Under the pieces are notes generated by a model. The model saw only the letters and a list, made by a program, of their open reading frames with translations. It did not search any database and was not told the DNA's origin. A DNA stretch of 64,000 nucleotides, from the NCBI RefSeq assembly GCF_004295665.1, contig NZ_CP034759.1:3658001-3722000 (forward strand). Direction: 5' to 3'. The translations under genes were made by a program, and so were the position numbers. Below are positions 7,905-16,815 of this stretch, one piece after another (the stretch's first letter is position 1; the number at the start of each line of letters is the position of its first letter). The DNA comes from Litorilituus sediminis (GTDB lineage Bacteria > Pseudomonadota > Gammaproteobacteria > Enterobacterales > Alteromonadaceae).

Positions 7905-8395
7905 GTTAACTTCCTTGGTGGAGTTATTATTTTATTAAAATAGTTATAGCATGCGGCTTGTAGCGCATTAGAATAAATAAAGATAGCAGGGTTAAAAGCT
8001 GCTATCAATGTAACACCAAGGTAAAGTCTGTTAATTTTATGTAAACGCTATAATGGCTTAACTTGCCGAGCATCACTGAATTGTTAGCAAGTGTGTATTA
8101 GGGCGTGTTGATCTTTGTTGATATTTTCAGCAATGAGTTATTTTTATCAATAGCAAAGCAGTATGAGTACGGTTTGGTTGTTCCAAATAAGCGAATACTA
8201 ATGCCGCTAGTGTTAAAAATAGCCATTGCCCTTCGGGCTGAGGCTAAAATCCCTTTACTCTGCGTTAAAAGCGGCTAATTTAGCTAGCTAAACTACGCAA
8301 CTTTTGCCTTGATTAAAGGGATTTTATCTCTCAGCTGAATTATTAAACAAAGGTCAACACGCCCTAGGGCGTTTATTGGTTAAGCGTATTGCTTA
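7905..8395. other. Intergenic region holding a MITE-like element
   Basis: The 491 bp between the minus-strand peptidase and acetyltransferase genes hold the M13 gene promoter region next to 7905 and the 264-bp element at 8101-8364. I see no protein-coding gene or RNA gene. Confidence 0.6.
8101..8364. mobile_element. 264-bp MITE-like element (copy 1)
   Basis: The ends GGGCGTGTTGATCTTTGTT (8101-8119) and AACAAAGGTCAACACGCCC (8346-8364) are inverted repeats that match at 18 of 19 positions. TA flanks both sides (8099-8100, 8365-8366). The interior has a further inverted pair (AAATCCCTTTA / TAAAGGGATTT) and no ORF of note, so it is a non-autonomous element. Copy 2 at 45863-46126 has the same length and related ends. 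Confidence 0.75.
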
Positions 8396-9010
8396 TTAAG
8401 CGACTTGTGAGTGATAAAACTCCTGCTCAGACGAGCCTGTGGCTAATAACGCTTGTTTTACTTGAGGCCAGTCATCATCAGTAATACTGAACATGGCGGT
8501 ATTGCGGTAACTGTTATCGGGGTTACGTCTGTGCTTACGTAAAATTCCTTCAAACTGTCCACCAATACGCGCAATTGCCGTACGAGATTGCTGGTTGTCT
8601 TCATGAGTGCAAATTTCAACGCGAACCATACCTAAATGTTCAAAGGCATGTTGTAGCATGAGAAATTTAGCGTGAGAGTTAACATAGCTACGCTGAAATT
8701 TGGGGGTAATAAAGGTATAACCGATTTCTAATTTTTTATGTGTGCTATTAAGTCGGATCATTCTCGTTGAACCAACTAAGGTATTGCTTGCTTTATCTAT
8801 AGTGGCAAAGCCGATTTCCTTTCCTTGAGCCATTTCCTTAAGCGCGATGTTTAACCATTGCCTTGCTGTTTCTTGGTCTTTACAGCGGTTCATTGGCATA
8901 TGCTGCCAGACTTGCTCAAAATTACCTGCTAACTGAAATGCATCAAGGTGGGCAATGGTTAACGGCTCTAATGTTATTTTTTGCGATGCTAAGGTCACGG
9001 GATTAAACAT
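8396..9010 (-). CDS. GNAT-family N-acetyltransferase (RimJ/RimL-like)
   Basis: A 204-residue acetyltransferase of the GNAT_3 type: LEPLTIAHLDAFQL at the start, then EIGYTFITPKFQRSYVNSHAKFLMLQHAFE (acetyl-CoA binding region), RVEICTHEDNQQSRTAIARIG and FEGILRKHRRN near the end, the usual pattern in RimJ/RimL homologues that acetylate protein N-termini or amino-group substrates. I chose the ATG at 9008-9010 because AAGGAGC sits right before it; an upstream in-frame ATG at 9082 has no such site and would add 24 odd residues. It is divergent from a MocR regulator, with a long inverted repeat between them, and is probably its target. Confidence 0.88.
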   Translation of the reverse strand: MFNPVTLASQKITLEPLTIAHLDAFQLAGNFEQVWQHMPMNRCKDQETARQWLNIALKEMAQGKEIGFATIDKASNTLVGSTRMIRLNSTHKKLEIGYTFITPKFQRSYVNSHAKFLMLQHAFEHLGMVRVEICTHEDNQQSRTAIARIGGQFEGILRKHRRNPDNSYRNTAMFSITDDDWPQVKQALLATGSSEQEFYHSQVA

Positions 9011-9062
9011 GATAGCTCCTTTTATTGGTGACTGCTGATTACTATTAGGTAATTTATCAGTC

Positions 9063-9111
9063 ATCTGGTATAAGTTATTCATCCAGAAATTATTTTTTAC
9101 CTATACCAGAT
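9063..9111. promoter_or_regulatory. Candidate MocR operator: 10-bp inverted repeat
   Basis: ATCTGGTATA (9063-9072) and TATACCAGAT (9102-9111) are perfect inverted copies 29 bp apart, in the 100-bp region between the divergent acetyltransferase and MocR genes. Centre-to-centre spacing is 39 bp, close to four helical turns, so a regulator dimer could bind both arms on one DNA face. MocR regulators commonly control a divergent neighbour and themselves. Confidence 0.55.
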
Positions 9112-10601
9112 TGAAGTCTTTTAGCCTAAAACTTGATAGCGACACTAATATTGCAAAGTACTTGAAGATTGCCCAAGCGATACGTCAAGCAATCAAACAG
9201 GGACAATTAAAGCCTAAGGAAAGCTTACCTTCTGCGCGGCACTTGGCTGTGCAAATTGGCGTAAATCGCCATACCATTATGGCAGCCTATAATGAGCTTA
9301 TTGCCCAAGGCTGGTTAGAGGCTAAACCTCGCTCAGGCTATAAGGTAGTAGAGCACTTACCTATAGAGGCAAGCCAAGCTTTAGCCAGTAAAAATAGGCT
9401 AAGTGATAATGGACACTCAACAAGTGCCGCGCAATTTCAATGGCACTTTGCCAAGCAGCCAGTCGTAGTTAAAGCGAGTGAGAAAAATGCCAGTGATTAT
9501 CGCTTTAATTTTTCTGGCGGTCAGCCAGATATCCGTGAATTTCCCTTTAAAGAATTTAAAAGTTACTTTTCACACGCCTGTCAACAGCCTAAGTTTGAGC
9601 AACTAAGCTATGGGGATAATCAAGGTGATGCCGCATTATTAGAGCAGATTGCTATCTATTTGCGCCGAGTTCGGGCAATTAATGATAAAGAGTTGATGAT
9701 TTGTAATGGCTCGCAAGAAGCCTTGTACATGGTGTCGCAATTATTACTGCAAGCTGGTGATAAGGTTGCTGTCGAGCCGCTTGGTTATCCGCCCGCTTGG
9801 GCTGCCTTTAAAAGCGCTGGTGCTGAACTTGTTAGTGTAGAGCAAGATGAGCAGGGTGTTGTACCAAAGGCTTTGGCTAAAGTACTGGTAAAAGGCGGCG
9901 TTAAACTTATTTATTTAACGCCGCTACACCAATACCCAACAACTGTGACCTTAAGTGTAGGTCGTCGTATGGAAATATATCAACTTGCGGCAAAGTATGG
10001 TGTTGCCATTATTGAAGATGACTATGATCATGAATTTCATTATGACAGCCAGCCAATTGCGCCATTTGCCTCAGATGATCCGCTTGGTTTAGTTATTTAT
10101 ATTTCTACCTTTTCCAAGCTTATGTTTGGCGGGGCGCGTATTGGTTATGTTTGCGCTGATCAAGTACTTATAAAGCAACTAGCTGCTTATAAAACTTTGC
10201 TTAATCATAAGAGCAATGTTTTGGTGCAACAAGCGGTTGCTCATTGGATGCGCTTTGGTGGCTTTGAAAGTCATTTACGAAAAATGACTCGGCTTTATCA
10301 TAAACGGCGTGATCATTTAGTGGCTTTATTAGCGCAATATCAAGACATAGGTTTACCTATTAAATTCACCTGTCCCGCCGGGGGGATGGCTATTTGGCTC
10401 GATACCGGGCGGTCTGTTATTGGGCTAAAGGAAGTGTTGCTTACACAAGATGTTTACTTGCAAACCGAAGTTGAATTTAATGTCAATAAGCACCTTGCTA
10501 AGGATGCTTATCGATATATTCGTTTAGGCTTTGCCGCAATGACTGAAGAGGAAATGGCTCAAGGCTTAGACAAAGTAATGCAAGCCTTATATGCTATTTA
10601 A
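9111..10601 (+). CDS. MocR-family (GntR HTH plus aminotransferase-like) transcriptional regulator
   Basis: A 496-residue PdxR/GabR-type regulator. The N-terminal winged helix (about 12-80) has the GntR signature KYLKIAQAIRQAIKQGQLKPKESLPSARHLA followed by VNRHTIMAAYNELIAQGWLEAKPRSGYKV. The C-terminal two-thirds is a fold-type I aminotransferase domain: NFSGGQPD, ICNGSQEALYMVSQLLL, EPLGYPPAW, IIEDDYDHEFHYD and the PLP-lysine region STFSKLMFGGARIGYV. The start is a TTG at 9111 without a good ribosome-binding site; it overlaps one arm of the inverted repeat, so the true start could be slightly downstream. The effector is unknown. The likely target is the divergent acetyltransferase gene. Confidence 0.9.
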   Translation: MKSFSLKLDSDTNIAKYLKIAQAIRQAIKQGQLKPKESLPSARHLAVQIGVNRHTIMAAYNELIAQGWLEAKPRSGYKVVEHLPIEASQALASKNRLSDNGHSTSAAQFQWHFAKQPVVVKASEKNASDYRFNFSGGQPDIREFPFKEFKSYFSHACQQPKFEQLSYGDNQGDAALLEQIAIYLRRVRAINDKELMICNGSQEALYMVSQLLLQAGDKVAVEPLGYPPAWAAFKSAGAELVSVEQDEQGVVPKALAKVLVKGGVKLIYLTPLHQYPTTVTLSVGRRMEIYQLAAKYGVAIIEDDYDHEFHYDSQPIAPFASDDPLGLVIYISTFSKLMFGGARIGYVCADQVLIKQLAAYKTLLNHKSNVLVQQAVAHWMRFGGFESHLRKMTRLYHKRRDHLVALLAQYQDIGLPIKFTCPAGGMAIWLDTGRSVIGLKEVLLTQDVYLQTEVEFNVNKHLAKDAYRYIRLGFAAMTEEEMAQGLDKVMQALYAI

Positions 10602-10622
10602 CTCTCACGTTAATTATCGCTG

Positions 10623-13463
10623 TTAGCTTTTAAGCTTACCTTGAGAGTAAAGTAGTAAACGTTTACTGTTATTGCCAATAATTTGCTGGCGATAAAACTG
10701 CTCAAAACTGGCTTTATTAATATTACCTAGCGCTGTAGTTAGCTTTTCTTTTTTATCAAAGGCATAGTCGCCTTGCTTGGTGGTGGCATATAGCTCTGTT
10801 GCTAGTGCGTTAGTGTGCCTGCTTAAAGAAAACTCAGCTGAATTTAGTTTATTAATACTTAAGGTGAGCTGCGCTTGAAACTCACCCTCAGACATATTAG
10901 CTAATGTTCTTGCATAATTAGTGAGAAACTTGTTTGTAGCGCTAATTAAAGTATCAACACTGCTATTGCCTGATTGGCTGAATAAAACAATACTTGGGCT
11001 GTTAGGCACATAGACCTTATCGACATCAACAAAATAGGCTAGTGATTGTTCATCACGAATACTGTAGTGGTAGGGACGCGCTATCATTGATTGTGTCAGA
11101 TGATACATTGCTTGGTTTTGTAAACTGTTATCTTGGCTTTGTATTAGGTAATTGATTGCAGCATCACTATGTTGTAATGGTACCAGTTCTTGCTGACTAC
11201 TTTGTGCAAGTTGCTTAACCTTTGTGTCTTGTTTTAAGCCCGAGGCAAGTTTTATCCCATCAATATGGCTAATATTTGTGGCAAACTTTTGTACCACTTC
11301 AGTATTCACATCACCTGTGATGACGCCACTAATTTGGTAAGTCTGTATTGTTTTGAATTCAGTTAAAAAGTCTTGATAGTTGTAGTTTGCTAATAAGGTT
11401 TTTATCTCATTATCATATGGTTTGTTAAGCAGTGTTTTATATAGTCGACGCTCTAACTGTTGATAAGCATGACTTTGACTTTGCTGGTAGTTAATATCAC
11501 TGAGAATTTTCTGTTTAGCTAAATCAAAGGCTTGCTGCGTTGGTTTTAGCTTGAAAAAGCTAGTTAATACCAGATTAGCGTAATCAAAGTAGTTTTCGCT
11601 ATAACCATTAATATTGATTATATAATCGCTGCCATAACTTCTTATATTGGCACCAAGCCCTGCTAGATGAGCAAAATAGTCATTGCTGGTTAGTTGTGTG
11701 TAGGCCATATTAGCAAAGAGCATTCGAACGATAGGGCTTATGTCATTGGCATTATCATAAATGCGCAATGAGGCGCTGATTTTGTTCTTACTTATATCGG
11801 TTTTATTTTGTGACCATAAGGTCATTCCTTCACTGTTGACGCTCAGGCTAGGCTTTACTTGAGCTTGATTTTTACTTGTAGAATTTAATGGCGTTACTTT
11901 GTTGTTGGTAATCACATTGGCTAAAAAAGGGTTTCTTTTTGGGAAATGCATGCTTGGCTTGGCTTTTGCCTGCGACCAATGATCAAGCTGTGCTTTTTCT
12001 AACTGAGTTACTCGATAGTGTGTGTTAAGTATAGGCTCAATTTTATTGGTTTTAGCTAGAGTACTTTTATCATTATGACTTATGACTAACTGCATATTAT
12101 TTGGTGTTAAGTATTTTAAAAACTCGGCAAAATGACTATCAGATATTTGTGCTTGATGGTTTAACCAGTTACTTGAAGGGTATAAGTGCATATCTTCACT
12201 GATATCACTTATCCAATCACCGGGTTCTTGAGCTTTTGGAAAGTTAAATGCCCTTATTGCTGTAGCTTGCAGCTCAGGTATAGTCCATAGTGGTAGCTGT
12301 TTGCTTTTTAGCATATCTATATAGGAGAAAACACCTGCAATAACGCTTTCTTTATTCATCAGCCCTTTATTGGTTAACTCTAAATAAAGGTCTAATTTAC
12401 CCACATAGCGGCTACCTAGATCGACCACTTGTAAGTGGCTAATCCAGCCTTGAGCTTTTAAATAGGAATATAGCGAGCCTTCAGCTTCATGGCCGAGTAA
12501 GTGGCTGATAAGCCTATAGGTGTTATGAGGAAAGTCACTGGAATTTGCAGGTAACTCAAAACGTAAGTCTAGGCTAGGGTTACTTGATGGCGCCAATACT
12601 TCTATTTTAGTTGCTAATTGACTTGGTAAATGTAGTGGTTCAGGAGGGGCTTGCCCTGATAATTTAGTTTTGGGAAACTCACTAAAGCGCTTAATGACCA
12701 TGGTTTTTAAATCGTTAATCGACTCTTTACCATAGACCACTAAGGTCATATTTTGCGCCCCATAATATTGCTGGTGAAATGAAGTTAAGGCTTTTTTTAG
12801 TGCACTGGTATCTGTTGTTAGTGTACTTTTATTGCCGATTGCAAATTTACTGGCAGGGTGCTTAGGATTCGTTTCATTTTGCAATACATATAATGTTTTT
12901 CGCCAATCACTAATACGGGCATTAAATTCATTATCAACGGCAATGAGTGACTTTTCTATACTTGCTTGGCTTAATAGCGGCCAAGCAATAAAGTCAGCAA
13001 AGCGGTGTAGAGCTTCATCAAGCGCTTGATGAGTCACTTGAAAGTGATAGCGAGTATTTGAATCTCGGGTTGAGCCATTATTCCAACCTTGATTCTTTTT
13101 TATGAAAGGGTCAAATTCATTGGTGTTAGGAAAGTTTTTACTACCCCAAAAAACAGCATGTTCTAGCAAGTGCGCTAAACCTAAATAGGCTTTAGGTGAA
13201 TTGTAATGACCAACATTTACTACTAATGAAGCTGCACCAACGTGTGAATTCTTATCAGAAATTACCAGAGCCCTGATGCCATTATCTAAGGTGAAATGTA
13301 AATAACTTTTCTCGTCTAATTGGCTAGTAATTAGGATGTTATCTGTACCAACTTGCTCTTGATTGGCGATAGAATTGGTATCGGCATAGGCTTGTGGTAA
13401 GAATAACATAAGCATAAATGCAGAAATTGACTTTGCAAATCGCTTGCTAGGTAGAGTAAACAT
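10623..13463 (-). CDS. M16-family zinc metalloprotease (insulinase/pitrilysin-like)
   Basis: A 946-residue secreted protease with a signal peptide (cleavage near AYA-D, residue 27). The inverted zinc motif HLLEH lies at 98-102 and the third ligand Glu in AVDNEFN at about 179, the normal M16 spacing. The length and four-domain layout match pitrilysin (protease III, about 960), and it probably degrades peptides in the periplasm. The ending is convergent with the MocR gene (21 bp apart). No frameshift or missing catalytic residue is visible. Similarity in the second half is weaker, as usual for the inactive half of M16A enzymes. Confidence 0.88.
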   Translation of the reverse strand: MFTLPSKRFAKSISAFMLMLFLPQAYADTNSIANQEQVGTDNILITSQLDEKSYLHFTLDNGIRALVISDKNSHVGAASLVVNVGHYNSPKAYLGLAHLLEHAVFWGSKNFPNTNEFDPFIKKNQGWNNGSTRDSNTRYHFQVTHQALDEALHRFADFIAWPLLSQASIEKSLIAVDNEFNARISDWRKTLYVLQNETNPKHPASKFAIGNKSTLTTDTSALKKALTSFHQQYYGAQNMTLVVYGKESINDLKTMVIKRFSEFPKTKLSGQAPPEPLHLPSQLATKIEVLAPSSNPSLDLRFELPANSSDFPHNTYRLISHLLGHEAEGSLYSYLKAQGWISHLQVVDLGSRYVGKLDLYLELTNKGLMNKESVIAGVFSYIDMLKSKQLPLWTIPELQATAIRAFNFPKAQEPGDWISDISEDMHLYPSSNWLNHQAQISDSHFAEFLKYLTPNNMQLVISHNDKSTLAKTNKIEPILNTHYRVTQLEKAQLDHWSQAKAKPSMHFPKRNPFLANVITNNKVTPLNSTSKNQAQVKPSLSVNSEGMTLWSQNKTDISKNKISASLRIYDNANDISPIVRMLFANMAYTQLTSNDYFAHLAGLGANIRSYGSDYIININGYSENYFDYANLVLTSFFKLKPTQQAFDLAKQKILSDINYQQSQSHAYQQLERRLYKTLLNKPYDNEIKTLLANYNYQDFLTEFKTIQTYQISGVITGDVNTEVVQKFATNISHIDGIKLASGLKQDTKVKQLAQSSQQELVPLQHSDAAINYLIQSQDNSLQNQAMYHLTQSMIARPYHYSIRDEQSLAYFVDVDKVYVPNSPSIVLFSQSGNSSVDTLISATNKFLTNYARTLANMSEGEFQAQLTLSINKLNSAEFSLSRHTNALATELYATTKQGDYAFDKKEKLTTALGNINKASFEQFYRQQIIGNNSKRLLLYSQGKLKS

Positions 13464-13864
13464 AAACTTCCTTATTATTGTTTTTGCATGATTTTGATTG
13501 GTAAAGCTATATCGGCTTTATTTCAGGTGAAGGCAGTAATGCAGTCCTTTATGGCAAGCGCCTTGAATCTTAGTAGGTTAAAGAAGATTGTATACAATAA
13601 CAAGTGCTTTATATACCAAGTGCTACGCCAGCTACTAAATACGGATTACTTTTTATGCTTCTATTAAGTGCAAACCGTGAGTTAAAACTGTGCATCACCT
13701 GTCTTTTATTAAATGGCTTTTTCTGTGCTTTAAATGCCAAAGTTCACGTAAAAATCTTTAAAAACAAGTGGTTGTTTGTCTTGTTTGTTGTGGTTCATGC
13801 TCTTGGTACTAAATTTGCGATTACCTAGTTAACTAAATTTTAAATGGTTAAATAGGTAAGCATT
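13464..13864. other. Intergenic region upstream of nirB
   Basis: This 401-bp divergent region should hold promoters for the M16 protease and the nitrate cluster. A GTG-started frame of 74 codons (13604-13828) has no Shine-Dalgarno or recognisable similarity, and I do not call it a gene. A weak sigma-54-like sequence (TGGCAAGCGCCTTGAA, 13552-13567) lacks the essential C of the -12 element. I see no clear nitrate-responsive leader hairpins. Confidence 0.4.
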
Positions 13865-16390
13865 ATGAGTAAAGAGAGAATTGTAGTTGTCGGTAACGGT
13901 ATGGTTGGTCATCACTTTATTGATCAGCTAACGAATAATTATAGTGATCGCTATCAAGTTGTTACCTTTGCTGAGGAAAAGCAGCTAGCTTATGACAGAG
14001 TACAATTAACCAGTTATTTTGCTGGCAAGGATTTAGCGTTAACCACGCCACAAGCTTATGATGATAAAGGTGTTGAATATCATGTAAATCAGAAGGTTAC
14101 TGGTATTAATCGCGAGAAAAAAACCGTAACCACAGCATCTGGATTTGAAGTTTCTTATGACAAGTTGGTGCTTGCTACCGGCTCTATTCCTTTTGTGCCG
14201 CCTGTGCCGGGTAAAGATCAGGATGATATTCACGTTTATCGCACTATTGATGATTTAGATGCCATCGCCGCTTCTGCCAAATCAAGCAAAGTTGGGGTAG
14301 TCATTGGCGGCGGTTTGTTGGGTTTAGAAGCGGCCAATGCGATTAAGCAATTGGGGCTTGAAACCCATGTAGTTGAATTTGCGCCACGGTTAATGGCTGT
14401 GCAGTTAGACCAAGAAGGCGGCGATCTTTTACGCAATAAAATAGAAGCCCTTGGTGTACAGGTACACACTGAAAAGAACACCCTAGAAATTGTTGCAGGT
14501 CAGTCATGTCGATATCGCATGAACTTTGCTGATGGCAGCTCTTTAGAAACCGATGTGATTGTTTTTTCAGCTGGTATTAGGCCACAAGATGAGTTGGCGC
14601 GAACAAGCGACTTAACCATAGGTGAGCGTGGCGGTATTGCCATTGATGATTACTGTGTTACTAGCGATGCAAATATTTACGCGATAGGTGAGTGTGCACT
14701 TTGGCAGAATAAAATCTTTGGCTTAATCGCGCCAGGCTATGCCATGGCGAAAGTGGCGGTCAGTCATTTAACCGCTAGCGATACAGCCGAAGAGGTTAAA
14801 ACCTTTCAGGGTGCTGATATGAGCACCAAACTGAAACTCTTAGGCGTTGATGTTGCCAGTATTGGCGATGCTCATGCGCAAACCCCTGATGCCCAGTGTT
14901 TTAGTTTTGTTGACTCAAGTGCCGGTATCTATAAAAAAATAGTTGTCAGTAGTGATGGTAAATACCTGCTAGGTGCGGTGCTTGTTGGTGATAGCAGTGA
15001 TTATGGTCAATGGTTACAGCTAGTGGTTAATAATATGCCGCTGTCAAAGCCTGCTGAATATTTGCTGTTACCTGAGCTTGATGAGGAAGCATCAACAGGG
15101 GAAAGTGCTGTTGATGCTTTGCCTTGTAGTGCACAAATTTGCTCTTGTTATGATGTCAGTAAACAGGCAATAAGTCAGGCGGTAGCCGATGGTGCTCATG
15201 ATATTGCTGCTTTGAAGTCTTGTACTCAAGCGGGTACTGGCTGTGGTGGTTGTGTGCCGCTGTTAACTCAAGTACAAAATGCGGAATTGGCCAAGTTAGG
15301 GGTGAGTGTTGATAACAGTTTATGTCGTCATTTCGCTTACTCTCGCAGTGAATTATTTGACATTATTCGCGCTAAAAAAATTCGCAGTTTCTCTGCGTTA
15401 ATTGATGAATGTGGCTCAGGTGATGGCTGTGAAATCTGTAAGCCTGCTGTCGCTTCTATGCTGGCATCTTTGTGGAACGAGCATATTCTTGATAGCGACT
15501 TGGTTAGTTTGCAAGACACCAATGATAACTTCCTTGCCAATATGCAAAAAGACGGTACTTATTCTGTGGTACCTCGTGTACCAGGCGGTGAAATTACCCC
15601 AGAGCAACTTATCGCCATTGGCGAAGTGGCAAAAGAATTTAACCTCTACACTAAAATTACCGGCGGTCAGCGCATCGACTTATTTGGCGCACAATTAGCA
15701 CAGCTGCCTATTATCTGGCAAAAAATGATTGATGCTGGTTTAGAAACCGGTCATGCCTATGGTAAGTCGTTACGCACGGTTAAGTCTTGTGTTGGTAGCA
15801 GCTGGTGCCGTTATGGGGTGCAAGACAGTACGGCAATGGCAATCAATATTGAGCATCGCTATCGCGGCGTTCGCTCTCCACATAAAGTGAAAATGGCGGT
15901 ATCTGGCTGTGCGCGTGAATGTGCCGAAGCGCAAAGTAAAGACTTTGGTGTTATTGCCACGGATAACGGCTGGAATTTATATGTTGGCGGTAACGGCGGT
16001 ATGCGCCCTCGTCATGCCGATCTGTTTGCCAGTGATATCGATGAGCAAACCTTAATTCGCTATATCGATATTATTTATATGTTTTATGTGCGCACAGCAG
16101 AGCGATTACAACGTACCTCCGTTTGGTTGGAAAACTTAGACGGTGGTTTAGATTACCTGAAAGAAGTAGTCATCGAAGATAAGCTTGGCATCAATGATGA
16201 GCTGTTAGCGCAAATGGCACACTTAGTCGACACCTACCAATGTGAATGGCAAACCACCTTAGCAAACCCTGAAAAGCTAAAACGTTTTAGCCACTTTATC
16301 AATAGTGACAAATTAGATGACAAAGTAATTTTTACTACCGTAAGAAAGCAAATACAGCCTGCAGAAAAGCTTGCTGTTGAAGCGCGGTAG
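13865..16390 (+). CDS. nirB: Assimilatory NAD(P)H nitrite reductase, large subunit
   Basis: An 841-residue cytoplasmic enzyme that reduces nitrite to ammonium with NAD(P)H through FAD, Fe-S and siroheme. The N-terminal FAD/NAD part has IVVVGNGMVGHHFID (residue 5) and VGVVIGGGLLGLEAANAI. A BFD-like [2Fe-2S] segment (CSCYDV...CTQAGTGCGGC) sits near residues 430-475. The siroheme/[4Fe-4S] ligands are SCVGSSWC (about 641-647) and SGCARECAEA (about 681-685). All key cysteines are present and the length is normal. It begins an operon with nirD (35-bp gap), with TAGGTAAG before the ATG. Confidence 0.96.
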   Translation: MSKERIVVVGNGMVGHHFIDQLTNNYSDRYQVVTFAEEKQLAYDRVQLTSYFAGKDLALTTPQAYDDKGVEYHVNQKVTGINREKKTVTTASGFEVSYDKLVLATGSIPFVPPVPGKDQDDIHVYRTIDDLDAIAASAKSSKVGVVIGGGLLGLEAANAIKQLGLETHVVEFAPRLMAVQLDQEGGDLLRNKIEALGVQVHTEKNTLEIVAGQSCRYRMNFADGSSLETDVIVFSAGIRPQDELARTSDLTIGERGGIAIDDYCVTSDANIYAIGECALWQNKIFGLIAPGYAMAKVAVSHLTASDTAEEVKTFQGADMSTKLKLLGVDVASIGDAHAQTPDAQCFSFVDSSAGIYKKIVVSSDGKYLLGAVLVGDSSDYGQWLQLVVNNMPLSKPAEYLLLPELDEEASTGESAVDALPCSAQICSCYDVSKQAISQAVADGAHDIAALKSCTQAGTGCGGCVPLLTQVQNAELAKLGVSVDNSLCRHFAYSRSELFDIIRAKKIRSFSALIDECGSGDGCEICKPAVASMLASLWNEHILDSDLVSLQDTNDNFLANMQKDGTYSVVPRVPGGEITPEQLIAIGEVAKEFNLYTKITGGQRIDLFGAQLAQLPIIWQKMIDAGLETGHAYGKSLRTVKSCVGSSWCRYGVQDSTAMAINIEHRYRGVRSPHKVKMAVSGCARECAEAQSKDFGVIATDNGWNLYVGGNGGMRPRHADLFASDIDEQTLIRYIDIIYMFYVRTAERLQRTSVWLENLDGGLDYLKEVVIEDKLGINDELLAQMAHLVDTYQCEWQTTLANPEKLKRFSHFINSDKLDDKVIFTTVRKQIQPAEKLAVEAR

Positions 16391-16425
16391 TTAGCAGATT
16401 TTAACTTTAATATTAGGGGATTATT

Positions 16426-16815
16426 ATGACGATTGTAGCGAGTAAGGCGCAAATTGACGCTGATGATGCACTTGATTGGGTATCTGTGTGTAAACTTGCG
16501 GATATTGAGAAAAACACAGGAGTTTGTGCTGAATTTAACGGTGAGCAAGTGGCTATATTTCATCTTTATTCAGATGCATTAGCCAGTAAAAGTGATGTTA
16601 AAGCGGTAAGTAATTTTGACCCCTTTGCTCAAGCAAATGTATTATCTCGCGGCTTGATCACAGAAAAAGATGCAAATTTTCATATTGCTTCACCGCTATT
16701 AAAGCAAGAATTTTGCCTTGAAAGTGGCCAATGCCTACAAGATGAAGCGGTTGCTATTCCAACCTATCAAGCGCGTATTAATCAAGGGATAGTCGAGCTA
16801 AGGGAGGGTAAATAA
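16426..16815 (+). CDS. nirD: Nitrite reductase small subunit
   Basis: A 129-residue Rieske-fold subunit without the cysteine ligands, as in NirD proteins; WVSVCKLADIEKNTGVCAEFNGEQVAIFHL and the ENVLSRGLI-like segment (ANVLSRGLITEKD) followed by SPLLKQEFCLESGQC are typical. It partners NirB. AGGGGA precedes the ATG, and the stop codon is immediately followed by the ATG of the transporter gene, so the genes are translated from one mRNA. Confidence 0.92.
   Translation: MTIVASKAQIDADDALDWVSVCKLADIEKNTGVCAEFNGEQVAIFHLYSDALASKSDVKAVSNFDPFAQANVLSRGLITEKDANFHIASPLLKQEFCLESGQCLQDEAVAIPTYQARINQGIVELREGK

Noticed and set aside
13552..13567. Sigma-54-like promoter before nirB
   Set aside because: The -24 GG is present, but the -12 dinucleotide reads GA, not GC, so the core match fails.
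13604..13828. 74-codon plus-strand ORF before nirB
   Set aside because: It starts with GTG without a ribosome-binding site, has unusual composition and lies in the divergent promoter region, so I left it out as a gene.
15402..15698. 98-codon ORF within nirB
   Set aside because: It overlaps the well-supported NirB frame in the same direction and has no independent start signal or family resemblance.
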